64,000 bases of DNA. Origin: Acidimicrobiia bacterium. Its GTDB lineage: Bacteria > Actinomycetota > Acidimicrobiia > Acidimicrobiales > Aldehydirespiratoraceae. The notes under the pieces were generated by a model that ran no database searches, was not told the DNA's origin, and was given only the letters and a program-made list of their open reading frames with translations. Numbering within the stretch: the first letter of the stretch is position 1; each line of letters begins with the position of its first letter. The translations under genes and the position numbers were made by a program. Shown in pieces: positions 17,684 through 26,053 of this stretch. The DNA is taken from NCBI GenBank assembly GCA_022821685.1, contig JAJEDD010000044.1:124001-188000 (forward strand). The letters run 5' to 3'.

Positions 17684-18604
17684 CTACTCATTGACGTACT
17701 CGTTCCAGGTCTTGTAGCGGTCGTTGCGGCCCCGCACCACATCGGCGTAGGCCTCGGCGATGGCCAGCGTGCGCTCGCCGGGGCACTCCACCGCCCGGTC
17801 GTCCACCGAGTTGACCGCGCTGACCTCCGCGGCGGTGCCGCACACGAAGATCTCCTCCGCGGTGTACAGGTCGCTGCGGGCCAGGTCGCCGACCACCACG
17901 TCGATGCCGAGGTCTCGGGCGATGGAGATCACCGAGTCCTGGGTGATGCCGGGCAGCGCCCCTGACGACAGCGGCGGTGTGACCAGCCGGTCGGGGGCGC
18001 CCGCGAAGATGTTCTCGCCGCTGCACTCCGACACCAGCCCGGCCGGGTTGAGCATGATGGCCTCGTCGTAGCCGGCCCGCAGGGCCTCCATCTTGGCCAG
18101 CGTGGAGTTGGCGTAGTTGCCGGTGGTCTTGGAGGCGGGTGGCATGATGTTGTGGTCGTGGCGGGCCCACGACGAGATCTTCAGCCGGACGCCCGCAGTG
18201 AGGGCGTCGTCGCCGAGATAGGCCCCCCAGGGCCACACCGCGATGGCGACCTCGGTGGTGCAGCCCGCCACCGACAGCCCGATCTCGCCGTAGCCGTAGT
18301 AGGCGATGGGGCGCACGTAGCACTCGGGCAGGCCGCTGTCGCGCACCACCAGCTTGCAGGCGTCCACAAGCTCGGGCACCGAGTACGGCATCGGCATGTT
18401 GAGGATCTTGGCCGAGTTGTGGAGCCGCTGGATGTGGTCGGTGAGCCGGAACACGGCGGGGCCGTCGTCGGTGGCGTAGGTGCGGATGCCCTCGAACACT
18501 CCCGTCCCGTAGTGCAGCGAGTGCGACAGCACATGGATCGTGGCGTCTTCCCATGCGACGAGCTCGCCGTTCATCCAGATGTGTTTGCTGGGGGTGATGG
18601 GCAT
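17684..18604 (-). CDS. ilvE: branched-chain amino acid aminotransferase
   Basis: PLP enzyme of fold type IV that transfers the amino group between glutamate and the 2-keto acids of Val, Leu and Ile. The 306-residue protein has the PLP lysine at K159 in SKTTGNY, followed by the class-IV signature region (EAIMLNPAGLVSECSGENIF). The N-terminal HYGTGVFEGIR motif is also present. A GGAAGG ribosome site precedes the ATG at 18604. It sits between leuB and cimA and completes the final step of the pathway encoded around it. Confidence 0.95.
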   Translation of the reverse strand: MPITPSKHIWMNGELVAWEDATIHVLSHSLHYGTGVFEGIRTYATDDGPAVFRLTDHIQRLHNSAKILNMPMPYSVPELVDACKLVVRDSGLPECYVRPIAYYGYGEIGLSVAGCTTEVAIAVWPWGAYLGDDALTAGVRLKISSWARHDHNIMPPASKTTGNYANSTLAKMEALRAGYDEAIMLNPAGLVSECSGENIFAGAPDRLVTPPLSSGALPGITQDSVISIARDLGIDVVVGDLARSDLYTAEEIFVCGTAAEVSAVNSVDDRAVECPGERTLAIAEAYADVVRGRNDRYKTWNEYVNE

Positions 18605-18642
18605 GTCTGCGGTGCCTTCCGTGATGGGTTCTTCGCCTGTGG

Positions 18643-18696
18643 GTTCAGGTGGGGTTATGGGCTGAGGTGGCCTGCGTGTTCAGGTGGGGTGATGGG
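18643..18696. repeat. pair of 19-bp direct repeats in the leuB-ilvE spacer
   Basis: GTTCAGGTGGGGTTATGGG at 18643-18661 and the same sequence with one change at 18678-18696, a 35-bp period. They fill most of the 98-bp spacer. No hairpin or terminator is apparent; significance unknown. Confidence 0.5.
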
Positions 18697-18702
18697 TCGA
18701 AA

Positions 18703-19683
18703 TCAGGTCGTCTGGTCGGCGAGGCGGGCGACGATGGCGTCGCCGATCTCGCCGGTGGTGCCAACGAGCGACTCGGGCCGGTCGCAGGCCTTGCGGATCC
18801 GCTCGGCGGCGTCGGTCTCGCCGAGGTGGTCCAACATCATCGCGCCCGACAGCACGGCCGCGACGGGATTGGCCCGGCCCCCTCCGGCGATGTCGGGGGC
18901 GGAGCCGTGGACCGGCTCGAACATCGACACCTTTCCGGGGTGCAGGTTGGCGGTGGGAGCCAGCCCGATGCCGCCCGAGACTGCACCGCCGAGGTCGGTG
19001 AGGATGTCGCCGAAGAGGTTGTCGGTCACGATCACGTCGTAGCGGGCCGGGTCGTCCACGAAATAGATGCAGGCCGCGTCGACGTGGTTATAGGCGGTCG
19101 ACACGTCGGGATAGGCCGCAGCCACCTCGTTGAAGGTGCGCTCCCAGAGGTCGCCCGCGTAGGTCAAGACGTTGGTCTTGTGCACCAGCGTCACATGCCT
19201 GCGCCTGGTCATGGCCAGATCGAAGCCGTAGCGGACGGCCCGCTCCACGCCGCGGCGGGTGTTCACCGATCCCTGGGTGGCGATCTCATGGGGCGTCCCC
19301 CGCCGCAGGAAGCCGCCCTCGCCCGCGTAGGTGCCCTCGGTGTTCTCCCGGATCACCACGAAGTCGTGGCCCGCAGCACTGAAGGGCCTCAGGTTGATGT
19401 AGAGGTCGAGCTCGAAGCGCATCCGCAGCAGCAGGCCCCGCTCGATCACGCCGGGCGGCACGCCGGGGGTGCCGACCGCGCCCATGTAGAGCGCGTCGAG
19501 CCCCCGCCACTCGGCCAGGGTGGCGTCGTCAAGCACAGTGCCGTCACGCCGGTAGCGGTCGCCGCCGAGGTCGTAGCCGGTGGTGTGGAGCTCCACGCCC
19601 GCGGCTGCGATCACCTTGAGGCCCTCGGCCACCACCTCGGGGCCGATGCCGTCGCCTCCGATCACTCCCACTCGATGTGTCAT
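18703..19683 (-). CDS. leuB: 3-isopropylmalate dehydrogenase
   Basis: NAD-dependent oxidative decarboxylase of leucine synthesis; the same enzyme can oxidise methylmalate in the citramalate route. The protein is 326 residues, slightly short for the family, with [10 protein letters not shown] at the start, [13 protein letters not shown] centrally and the metal-binding [14 protein letters not shown] segment near the C-terminus. The frame is open upstream to 19767, but ATG 19683 with AGGGA about 8 nt upstream is the right start. The extra upstream frame crosses the attenuator hairpin. First gene of the leuB-ilvE-cimA operon. Confidence 0.93.
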   Translation of the reverse strand: MTHRVGVIGGDGIGPEVVAEGLKVIAAAGVELHTTGYDLGGDRYRRDGTVLDDATLAEWRGLDALYMGAVGTPGVPPGVIERGLLLRMRFELDLYINLRPFSAAGHDFVVIRENTEGTYAGEGGFLRRGTPHEIATQGSVNTRRGVERAVRYGFDLAMTRRRHVTLVHKTNVLTYAGDLWERTFNEVAAAYPDVSTAYNHVDAACIYFVDDPARYDVIVTDNLFGDILTDLGGAVSGGIGLAPTANLHPGKVSMFEPVHGSAPDIAGGGRANPVAAVLSGAMMLDHLGETDAAERIRKACDRPESLVGTTGEIGDAIVARLADQTT

Positions 19684-19707
19684 TTGTGTTCCCTGGAATC
19701 TCGTGCC

Positions 19708-19740
19708 GAAATAAAGAAACCGTCCACCGGGGTGGACGGT
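19708..19740 (-). terminator. Rho-independent-type hairpin in the leuB leader (attenuator)
   Basis: On the minus strand the 10-bp stem ACCGTCCACC / GGTGGACGGT (19740-19731 and 19728-19719, 2-nt loop) is followed directly by TTCTTTATTTC. That is a rare T-rich run in this genome. It lies 25 nt before the leuB ATG and downstream of a short Ile/Val-containing leader ORF, so it would end transcription before leuB unless bypassed. Confidence 0.75.
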
Positions 19741-19750
19741 CGGGGAGCGC

Positions 19751-19765
19751 GCGCCAAGGTGGCGC
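19751..19765 (-). promoter_or_regulatory. upstream hairpin of the leuB attenuator
   Basis: Stem GCGCCA / TGGCGC with a 3-nt loop begins 3 nt after the leader-peptide stop. It could act as the pause hairpin. Its CCACC can pair with the GGTGG arm of the terminator, giving a possible alternative fold of only 5 bp, so the antiterminator is weakly supported. Confidence 0.45.
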
Positions 19766-19768
19766 ACG

Positions 19769-19792
19769 CTAGGGAATTACGATGCGACTCAT
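19769..19792 (-). CDS. leader peptide MSRIVIP for the leuB-ilvE-cimA operon
   Basis: A seven-codon ORF, ATG at 19792 and TAG at 19769. It encodes Met-Ser-Arg-Ile-Val-Ile-Pro, with three consecutive branched-chain codons (Ile-Val-Ile) just before a hairpin pair and terminator. In actinobacterial ilv and leu operons, ribosome stalling on such codons controls attenuation. Here the peptide reports Ile and Val rather than Leu, which fits an operon with cimA and ilvE. There is no clear Shine-Dalgarno, which is a weakness; initiation would have to be weak or unconventional. Confidence 0.55.
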   Translation of the reverse strand: MSRIVIP

Positions 19793-19819
19793 GTTGCTGG
19801 GCCGGTTCGCCACGGCAGC

Positions 19820-19825
19820 AGCATA
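19820..19825 (-). promoter_or_regulatory. candidate -10 box for the leuB operon
   Basis: TATGCT on the minus strand, 27 nt before the leader-peptide ATG, would give a 5' leader of about 20 nt before the peptide. No convincing -35. Confidence 0.35.
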
Positions 19826-19837
19826 GCCCGCCGCCGG

Positions 19838-19843
19838 TAGATT
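19838..19843 (+). promoter_or_regulatory. -10-like hexamer for leaderless greA mRNA
   Basis: TAGATT lies 6 nt before the GTG at 19850, with no Shine-Dalgarno. The divergent leuB promoter candidate is only 12 bp away, so the two may interfere with each other. Confidence 0.45.
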
Positions 19844-19849
19844 GTTGCG

Positions 19850-20326
19850 GTGCCCGATGCCCACCACCTCTCGCAGGCTGCGCACGACCGGCTGAGCGCC
19901 GAGTTGCAGGAACTGTCCACCCGGGGCCGCATCGACATCGCCGACAAGATCGAGGCCGCCCGCAAGCTGGGCGACCTGTCCGAGAACGGCGACTATCACG
20001 CGGCCAAAGAGGAGCAGGCCAAGATGGAGGGCCGCATCGTCCATCTCTCCCGGATCTTGGACAACGCCGAGATCATCGACGCCGCCACCGGTGCCGACGG
20101 CAGCTTCGGAGTGGTGCTGGGATCGGTGGTGAGCGTCCTATACGACGGCGACGACGAGCCCGAGCGCTTCCTGGTGGGCGTGATCGAGGAGCGCCAGGAC
20201 GACGTGACCGTGGTGTCGCCGGGATCGCCGATGGGCGAGGCGCTGCTGGGCTCTGCCGAGGGCGACGAGGTCGAGTTCGACTCCCCTGCCGGCCCCCAAC
20301 GCGTCACCGTGGTAGAGGTGTCCTAG
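19850..20326 (+). CDS. greA: transcription elongation factor GreA
   Basis: Rescues backtracked RNA polymerase by stimulating transcript cleavage. The 158-residue protein has the N-terminal coiled coil with the tip motif DLSENGDYHAAKEEQ, whose acidic residues reach the polymerase active centre. The FKBP-like C-terminal domain ends SPMGEALLGSAEGDEV and a final strand. GTG at 19850 appears leaderless. It is divergent from the leuB attenuator, and a small membrane-protein frame follows 4 nt after its stop. Confidence 0.96.
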   Translation: MPDAHHLSQAAHDRLSAELQELSTRGRIDIADKIEAARKLGDLSENGDYHAAKEEQAKMEGRIVHLSRILDNAEIIDAATGADGSFGVVLGSVVSVLYDGDDEPERFLVGVIEERQDDVTVVSPGSPMGEALLGSAEGDEVEFDSPAGPQRVTVVEVS

Positions 20327-20855
20327 CCCGGTGCAGGCCGAGCCGCCGCGCACATTGCGCTGGGCCCGGATCGCCATAGTGGTGGGCGCTCTGCTGCTGG
20401 GCACAGCCGCCACCCTCATCGTGTGGGACGCCGCCACCAGCGATCCCCCACCGCCGGTCATAACCGGCCGCCGCGGCTGAACCACACACTGAGTTCGGCT
20501 TGAGCGGCAACACCTCGACCGGCACCAGCAGGTGATTGACGGGGTCCGCGGCCAGCCGCAGACCCTCGAGCGTGTAGACGCCCAGCAGTGCGTCGGCCCC
20601 GGCGTCGCCGAAGGCCACCAGTGTGACAACCCTCTTGCCGTTGACCGAGGCCCAAACGTGCCCCAGGTCATACTGGACGATCCGGCCGTCGGCCATCTCC
20701 AGTTCGACGCTGTCAGTCCGCAACACCTTCAACTGCTCGAGCGCCGGCGCAGGCACAAACGTGAAGAACGAGCCGGTATCGACCAGCGCCTCGAACTCCA
20801 GGTTCCGCTCGCCGTCGAGGCTCTCCAGTCGCAAAGGACAAGTGAAAGCTCCCAT
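20304..20855 (-). CDS. retropepsin-like aspartic protease with anomalous C-terminal tail
   Basis: A clan AA (retroviral-type) aspartic protease. The catalytic DTG occurs in FEALVDTGSFFTFVP near residue 27 of this start, and the flap/C-terminal strand region is ALLGVYTLEGL. Such bacterial proteins are usually about 125 residues and end with a strand like LLVPVEVLPL. Here the frame runs about 65 residues further in Gly/His/Arg-rich sequence that is antisense to the small frame at 20331 and overlaps the end of greA by 23 nt. The tail is probably a stop-loss or frameshift extension. ATG 20855 is preferred; TTG 20888 adds 11 residues. Substrate unknown. Confidence 0.7.
   Translation of the reverse strand: MGAFTCPLRLESLDGERNLEFEALVDTGSFFTFVPAPALEQLKVLRTDSVELEMADGRIVQYDLGHVWASVNGKRVVTLVAFGDAGADALLGVYTLEGLRLAADPVNHLLVPVEVLPLKPNSVCGSAAAAGYDRRWGIAGGGVPHDEGGGCAQQQSAHHYGDPGPAQCARRLGLHRARTPLPR
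20331..20480 (+). CDS. possible small single-pass membrane protein after greA
   Basis: GTG at 20331, 4 nt after the greA stop, opens a 49-residue frame. It has a short basic start, one clear membrane helix (about residues 12-32, IAIVVGALLLGTAATLIVW) and a Pro-rich end. The helix follows the positive-inside pattern and the spacing suggests coupling to greA. It overlaps the protease tail on the other strand entirely, so at most one of the two is likely to be functional there. No family recognised. Confidence 0.45.
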   Translation: MQAEPPRTLRWARIAIVVGALLLGTAATLIVWDAATSDPPPPVITGRRG

Positions 20856-20995
20856 ACCAAAGTCACCCCATCTCTGTAGTTGTTCCAAATAATATGCAGA
20901 TATTTCATGCTAATCAGACAAAGAAGCCCGCCGCAAGCGCCCGAGGCGTGGGTAGCGACAACCGGCCGCAGCGGGTGACTGTGTCCAGGCGGCTC

Positions 20996-21001
20996 TAGGA
21001 T
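20996..21001 (+). promoter_or_regulatory. -10-like hexamer for leaderless leuC mRNA
   Basis: TAGGAT lies 8 nt before the GTG at 21010 and no Shine-Dalgarno is present. An AT-rich patch at 20886-20925 further upstream may serve the divergent protease gene. Confidence 0.4.
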
Positions 21002-21009
21002 CGGGGTTT

Positions 21010-22416
21010 GTGACTGCGCCGCGGACCCTCAGCGAGAAGATCTGGGACCGCCACACGGTGGCGGCCGGCGGCGACGGCGAGCCCGACCTGCTCTACATCG
21101 ACCTGCACCTGGTGCACGAGGTGACCTCGCCGCAGGCCTTCGACGGGCTGCGCCTGTCGGGGCGGGGCGTGCGGCGGCCCGACCTGACGGTGGCCACCGA
21201 GGACCACAACGTCCCCACCGCCGACATCGACCAGCCCATCGCCGACGCGGTGAGCCGCACCCAGGTGGAGACGCTGCGCCGCAACGCCGACGAGTTCCAG
21301 ATCACCAACTACCCGATGGGCCACGCCAAGCAAGGCATCGTCCATGTGATCGGGCCCGAGCAGGGGCTCACCCAGCCGGGAATGACCATCGTGTGCGGCG
21401 ACTCCCACACCTCCACCCACGGCGCCTTCGGGGCCATCGCCTTCGGCATCGGCACCAGCGAGGTGGAGCATGTGCTGGCCACCCAGACCCTGCCCCAGAT
21501 GCGGCCCGGCACGATGGCGGTCACCGTGGGGGGCGCGCTGGCGCCCGAGGCCACCGCCAAAGACGTGATCCTGGCCATCATCGGCCGCATCGGCACCACC
21601 GGCGGCGTAGGGCGCATCATCGAGTACCGGGGACCGGTGATCGAGGCCCTGTCGATGGAGGGTCGGATGACGGTGTGCAACATGTCCATCGAGGCCGGGG
21701 CCAAGGCCGGGCTGATCGCCCCCGACGACACCACCTTCGAGTATCTGCGGGGCCGTGAGCAGGCCCCCACGGGCGATCTGTGGGACGCCGCTGTGGCCGA
21801 CTGGCGCACCCTGCCCACCGACGACGGCGCCGCCTTCGACGTCGAGGTGACCCTCGACGGCGCCGACATCTCGCCCATGGTGACCTGGGGCACCAACCCC
21901 GCCCAGTCGGTGCCGCTGCACGGCGCGGTCCCCTCCCCCGACAGCTTCGACGAGCCGGCCCGGCGCGAGGCCGCGGCCCGGGCCCTCGACTACATGGGGC
22001 TCGCGCCGGCCACGGCAATGCGCGATGTGGCGGTGGACACTGTGTTCATCGGCTCGTGCACCAACAGCCGCATCGAGGATCTGCGGGCCGCGGCGGCGGT
22101 GGTGCAGGGGCGCCGGGTGGCCGACAGCGTGCGCACCCTGGTGGTGCCGGGCTCGGGCCAGGTCAAGGCCCAAGCCGAGGCCGAGGGCCTGCCGGAGGCG
22201 TTCCGGGCCGCGGGGTTCGACTGGCGCGAGCCGGGCTGCTCGATGTGTCTGGCCATGAATCCCGACAAACTGGCGCCCCGCGAGCGGGCGGCCAGCACGT
22301 CGAACCGCAATTTCGAGGGCCGCCAGGGCCGGGGCGGACGCACCCACCTGGTGTCGCCCGCAGTGGCCGCGGCCACCGCCATAGCCGGCCGCTTCGCCGC
22401 CCCCGCAGATCTGTGA
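21010..22416 (+). CDS. leuC: isopropylmalate isomerase large subunit
   Basis: Aconitase-type [4Fe-4S] dehydratase subunit. With LeuD it isomerises 2-isopropylmalate and, in the citramalate route, citramalate. The 468-residue protein has the cluster cysteines in FIGSCTNSR and GCSMCL, the TEDHNVPT segment, and [16 protein letters not shown] at 21010 appears leaderless. leuD follows after 182 bp, a wide gap filled by a dispersed repeat. Confidence 0.97.
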   Translation: MTAPRTLSEKIWDRHTVAAGGDGEPDLLYIDLHLVHEVTSPQAFDGLRLSGRGVRRPDLTVATEDHNVPTADIDQPIADAVSRTQVETLRRNADEFQITNYPMGHAKQGIVHVIGPEQGLTQPGMTIVCGDSHTSTHGAFGAIAFGIGTSEVEHVLATQTLPQMRPGTMAVTVGGALAPEATAKDVILAIIGRIGTTGGVGRIIEYRGPVIEALSMEGRMTVCNMSIEAGAKAGLIAPDDTTFEYLRGREQAPTGDLWDAAVADWRTLPTDDGAAFDVEVTLDGADISPMVTWGTNPAQSVPLHGAVPSPDSFDEPARREAAARALDYMGLAPATAMRDVAVDTVFIGSCTNSRIEDLRAAAAVVQGRRVADSVRTLVVPGSGQVKAQAEAEGLPEAFRAAGFDWREPGCSMCLAMNPDKLAPRERAASTSNRNFEGRQGRGGRTHLVSPAVAAATAIAGRFAAPADL

Positions 22417-22456
22417 TGAATCTTCCCGGCGACCCCACGGCAGCAGTCAGGCGCAC

Positions 22457-22594
22457 GCGCGAGCGCAAGCTGAATGAGAGCGCGTTTCGTCGCGGCGGTG
22501 TATCTCCCGCTCTTGTTCGCTGCGCTCACGGGCCGCTCGGGCCACGGCCTCGCCCGTATGAACCGGATTCGCTCACCTATTCGCTCGGCCTCTA
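22457..22594 (+). repeat. dispersed structured intergenic repeat (copy A)
   Basis: The last 90 bp (22505-22594) match the reverse complement of 29442-29531 at all but about six positions, and similarity continues upstream to GCGCGAGCGC at 22457. It contains nested complementary segments (CACGGGC with GCCCGT, GGCC with GGCC), as in REP-type elements. It ends 4 nt before the leuD ATG, reading in the direction of the gene, so leuD has no conventional ribosome-binding site. Confidence 0.8.
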
Positions 22595-22598
22595 AGCC

Positions 22599-23192
22599 AT
22601 GAAGGCGATACGGGTGGTGACGGGGACTGCGGTCCCGCTCGACCGCAGCGACGTGGACACCGATCAGATCATCCCGTCGGACTGGCTCAAACAGGTGTCG
22701 CGCACCGGCTTCGAGAAAGGCCTGTTCTCGGAGTGGCGCGACGACCGCGACTTCGTGCTCAACGACGAGAGCTACGCCGGGGCGACCATCCTGGTGGCCG
22801 GAACCAACTTCGGCACCGGCTCGTCGCGCGAGCACGCGGTGTGGGCCATCCAGCAGTACGGCTTCGACGCGGTGATCAGCCCCCGCTTCGCCGACATCTT
22901 CCGCAACAACTGCACCAAGAACGGCCTGGTCCCGGCCCAGATCCCAGCCGACGCCGCGGCCGAGTTGATGGCCGCGGTGCAGGCCGACCCCACCCTGGAG
23001 ATCACCGTCGACGTGGAGCGGCTCACCGTGGAGGCGCCCGAGGTCGGCTTCGAGGCCCCCTTCGATATGGAGGCATCCACCCGGCAGCGGTTCCTTGAGG
23101 GCCTCGACGACATCGGCTTGACCCTGCGCCACACCGGGGCCATCGACGACTACGAGCGACGGCGGCGCCCCTGGCTGCCCGCGGCCGGCTAA
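22599..23192 (+). CDS. leuD: isopropylmalate isomerase small subunit
   Basis: Swivel-domain partner of LeuC. The 197-residue protein shows DVDTDQIIPSDWL, GTNFGTGSSREHAVWA and SPRFADIFRNNCTKNG, all standard. The normal length and intact motifs argue that it is functional despite the repeat directly before its start codon. It probably depends on the leuC transcript. A 109-bp gap separates it from the next gene. Confidence 0.97.
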   Translation: MKAIRVVTGTAVPLDRSDVDTDQIIPSDWLKQVSRTGFEKGLFSEWRDDRDFVLNDESYAGATILVAGTNFGTGSSREHAVWAIQQYGFDAVISPRFADIFRNNCTKNGLVPAQIPADAAAELMAAVQADPTLEITVDVERLTVEAPEVGFEAPFDMEASTRQRFLEGLDDIGLTLRHTGAIDDYERRRRPWLPAAG

Positions 23193-23301
23193 CCGCCGAA
23201 CGCACAGGTCGGAGGTCGTCAACGCAGTCGGGAACTCCAGCAGTCGGGGCAGCGTCTCACCCCTCGGCTATCAAAGGCACTCAGAGAAAGGCCCCGATGC
23301 C

Positions 23302-25662
23302 ATGCGCAAGATCCGCTCCCAGATCACCTTCAAGATCCTCGCCGCCGCCGCCGGCCTCGCCATTCTGGCCGCGTCGTGCGGCAGCGACAGCCCGAGCGGC
23401 GATCCGGGAATCTCCGGTACGGCTGATCCCGGCGGTGCAGACCAGCCGGCTGAGTCAGCCGACGGCAACGGCAACGACAGCGGCGCCGCTACCGGCAGCG
23501 GCGGCAACGGCGCAGACCCCGGCGGCGAGGTCGTCGATCTCGATCCCGACGACGTGACGCTGACCGCCGGGCTGGTGCGCTTCGACGACTGCGACACGCT
23601 GCTCGACCACCTGCGGACCGAGTACGGGGCCCGGGTCGGGCCGTGGGGCTTCAACGAGGGCGGCTGGTTCGGTCCCATGCCCCTGCGCGAGGGGCCGGCC
23701 GATATGGAAATGATGGAAGAGGCGGCCATGGCCGACGACGCCGGCGTGGCCGCACCGACTGCGACGACTGCGAGCACCCTGGTGGAGGGCGTCGACTTCT
23801 CGGGCACCAACGTGCAGGAGGCCGGGGTGGACGAGGCCGACATCGTCAAGACCGACGGCAGCCGGATCTTCACGCTGTCGCAGGGTCGGCTGACGGTGGT
23901 CGACGCAGCGAGCCGCAGCGCGGTGGGCTCGGTGGCGGTGGCCGAGGGCTGGGGCCGGGAGCTGTTCATCGACGGCGACAGCCTGCTGCTGATCACCCGC
24001 TCCCACGGATATTCGCCCGAGGGCAGCCGGGGCAGCCAGACGGTGCTCCAGCGCATCGACGTGAGCGGCGACACGCCCGAGATCGTCGAGACCGTTCACG
24101 TCGAGGGCGACTACCTCAGCGCTCGCAGCGTGGGCGGTACCGCCCGGGTGATCCTGCGTTACGACCCCCACTGGAAGTTCCCGTTCGTGTTCCCCCAGAA
24201 CGAGGATGCGTACGATGTGGCCGAGGCGGCCAACCGGACCGCGGTGCTCAACTCGACCCTCGACGACTGGCTGCCCCACTACGCGTTCGGGTCCGCCGAC
24301 CGGTTGACGGAGTCGCTGTTGGTGCCGTGCTCGGCCGTTCACGCGCCTTCGGTGTTCTCGGGCTTCGGGGTCACCGCCGTGCTGAGCATGCCCATCGGCG
24401 GCGGCTTCGAGCCGTCGCAGTCCACCGCGGTGATGGCGCCGGGCGACACCGTCTACGCGTCCACCGAGTCGCTGTACGCCGCCACCACCCGCTGGATCGA
24501 CTCCGACGAGTTCGACGGCGACGAGGACGTCTGGCGGAGAGCCTGGAGCGAGCGCCGCACCAGCATCCACCGCTTCGACATCACCGGCGAGGCGGCCGCC
24601 TACGCGTCCTCGGGCGAGGTTCTGGGTGTGATCCGCAACCAGTTCGCGCTGTCGGAGCACAACGGCTATCTGAGGATCGTCACCACGGTGGGCGATCCGT
24701 GGGGAGAGGAGTCCGAGAGCTGGGTGCGGGTGCTGAGCACCGACGGCGACGTGCTCACCGAGGTGGGCAGCGTGGGCGACATCGGCCGGGGCGAGCAGGT
24801 GCAGTCGGTGCGCTTCGCGGGCGACATCGGCTATGTGGTGACGTTCCGCCAGATCGATCCCTTCTACACCATCGACCTCTCCGATCCGACCAGCCCCGAG
24901 ATCCTGGGCGAGCTCAAGATTCCCGGCTTCTCCAGCTACCTGCACCCCATCAGCGACACGATGGTGCTGGGGGTGGGCTCAGACGCCGACGCCAGCGGCC
25001 GGGTGACCGGTGCCAAGGTGTCGCTGTTCGATGTGAGCGACCTGGCCTCGCCCCGGGAGGTGGCGGTGTGGACCGCCCCCGACGGCTGGAACGACATCGG
25101 CTGGGACCATCGGGCCTTTCTGTGGTGGGCGCCGGAGGATCTGGCGATCATCCCGGTCACGGTGTGGGACGAGTGGTCCGGCGCGGTGGTGCTGCGGGTG
25201 GCCGACGGAACCATCACCGAGGTGGGCCGGGTCGACCACGACGTCGAGGGCGAGGCGCCGGGACAGACCGACTGCCGCCGGCTCACCGTGTCCGATCTCC
25301 CGACCGCCGACTGGAACGACTTCTCGACCGAGTTGGAGTACGCGATCTCCGAAAGCTACAACGCGGTGCTGGCCTGTGATCCCGACGAGGCGGGCATGAC
25401 CGGCTTCGAATGCCTGATCGACCCGTGGATGGACATGTTCACCGACGAGGGCCAGGGGCTGGGGCTGCTCCGCAGCAACGAGTCGATCTCGATCTGCTGG
25501 CCCAACGAAGGTCCAAACGTGATCGTGCGCAGCATCGTGATCGGCGACGACCTGTGGACTCTCGGGTTCAAGGGTTGGGGCCATTTCGACGGTGCCAGCG
25601 AGGCCAATCTGCATGTCCACGACCTGCGAAGCCTCGTGCGGCTGGCCGTTGTGGATCTGTAG
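23302..25662 (+). CDS. secreted beta-propeller lipoprotein
   Basis: A 786-residue exported lipoprotein. The signal peptide ends with lipobox LAASC, so the anchored residue would be C26. A Gly/Asp/Ser/Asn-rich linker follows (about 27-80). The beta-propeller domain family (PF09826-like) begins with the signature NVQEAGVDEADIVKTDGSRIF and continues with repeated blades to the end. Members are found anchored on the outer face of Gram-positive and archaeal membranes; the biochemical role is unknown. ATG 23302 has AAAGG upstream. No operon partner is evident. Confidence 0.85.
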   Translation: MRKIRSQITFKILAAAAGLAILAASCGSDSPSGDPGISGTADPGGADQPAESADGNGNDSGAATGSGGNGADPGGEVVDLDPDDVTLTAGLVRFDDCDTLLDHLRTEYGARVGPWGFNEGGWFGPMPLREGPADMEMMEEAAMADDAGVAAPTATTASTLVEGVDFSGTNVQEAGVDEADIVKTDGSRIFTLSQGRLTVVDAASRSAVGSVAVAEGWGRELFIDGDSLLLITRSHGYSPEGSRGSQTVLQRIDVSGDTPEIVETVHVEGDYLSARSVGGTARVILRYDPHWKFPFVFPQNEDAYDVAEAANRTAVLNSTLDDWLPHYAFGSADRLTESLLVPCSAVHAPSVFSGFGVTAVLSMPIGGGFEPSQSTAVMAPGDTVYASTESLYAATTRWIDSDEFDGDEDVWRRAWSERRTSIHRFDITGEAAAYASSGEVLGVIRNQFALSEHNGYLRIVTTVGDPWGEESESWVRVLSTDGDVLTEVGSVGDIGRGEQVQSVRFAGDIGYVVTFRQIDPFYTIDLSDPTSPEILGELKIPGFSSYLHPISDTMVLGVGSDADASGRVTGAKVSLFDVSDLASPREVAVWTAPDGWNDIGWDHRAFLWWAPEDLAIIPVTVWDEWSGAVVLRVADGTITEVGRVDHDVEGEAPGQTDCRRLTVSDLPTADWNDFSTELEYAISESYNAVLACDPDEAGMTGFECLIDPWMDMFTDEGQGLGLLRSNESISICWPNEGPNVIVRSIVIGDDLWTLGFKGWGHFDGASEANLHVHDLRSLVRLAVVDL

Positions 25663-25682
25663 CAACCGCCACATTGGGGGCG

Positions 25683-25688
25683 TAGAGT
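25683..25688 (+). promoter_or_regulatory. -10-like hexamer for leaderless small-protein mRNA
   Basis: TAGAGT lies 6 nt before the ATG at 25695; no Shine-Dalgarno. Confidence 0.4.
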
Positions 25689-25694
25689 TCGGCC

Positions 25695-25970
25695 ATGCCT
25701 CGTCTAGTCACCCGAGCCGTCCGTCTGCTGAAGTTCGGTGCCGTTGCCGGTGCTCTGGTCGGTGTGGGCCGGCTGGTGATGAAGCGTCGGCGCCAAGCCG
25801 AGATGGACGAGTCGTCGTGGCCCACTATCGCTCACACCGCCGCCCAGAACGGCCAGCCCGTCGACGAAGAGGCCGACGCCGATGATGCCGATGCCGATGA
25901 TGCCGATGCCGGCAGCGATGACGCTGGCAGCGATGAGGCCGCGGGCGGCGACGCCGAGGACGACTCCTAG
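25695..25970 (+). CDS. small protein with hydrophobic N-terminus and acidic repeat tail
   Basis: A 91-residue protein of unknown family. An amphipathic or membrane-associated N-terminal segment (about residues 8-27, with basic KRRRQ after it) is followed by a hydrophilic middle. The C-terminal 35 residues consist almost only of Asp, Ala, Glu, Gly and Ser in DADDADAD-like repeats. The pattern suggests a peripheral or single-pass membrane protein with a disordered acidic tail. It is downstream of the propeller gene by 32 bp but seems to have its own start signal. Confidence 0.65.
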   Translation: MPRLVTRAVRLLKFGAVAGALVGVGRLVMKRRRQAEMDESSWPTIAHTAAQNGQPVDEEADADDADADDADAGSDDAGSDEAAGGDAEDDS

Positions 25971-26053
25971 CTCACGGGTTGCCAGCGCGGGGGCTGTCAC
26001 ACCCGCGGTCGGGTTCACTGCGACCGCCACCCGAGCGCGGCCGAGTCGGCGGG

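Noticed and set aside
20995-22347. 450-codon minus-strand frame opposite leuC
   Set aside because: LeuC motifs on the plus strand are complete; this frame is antisense His/Gly/Arg sequence.
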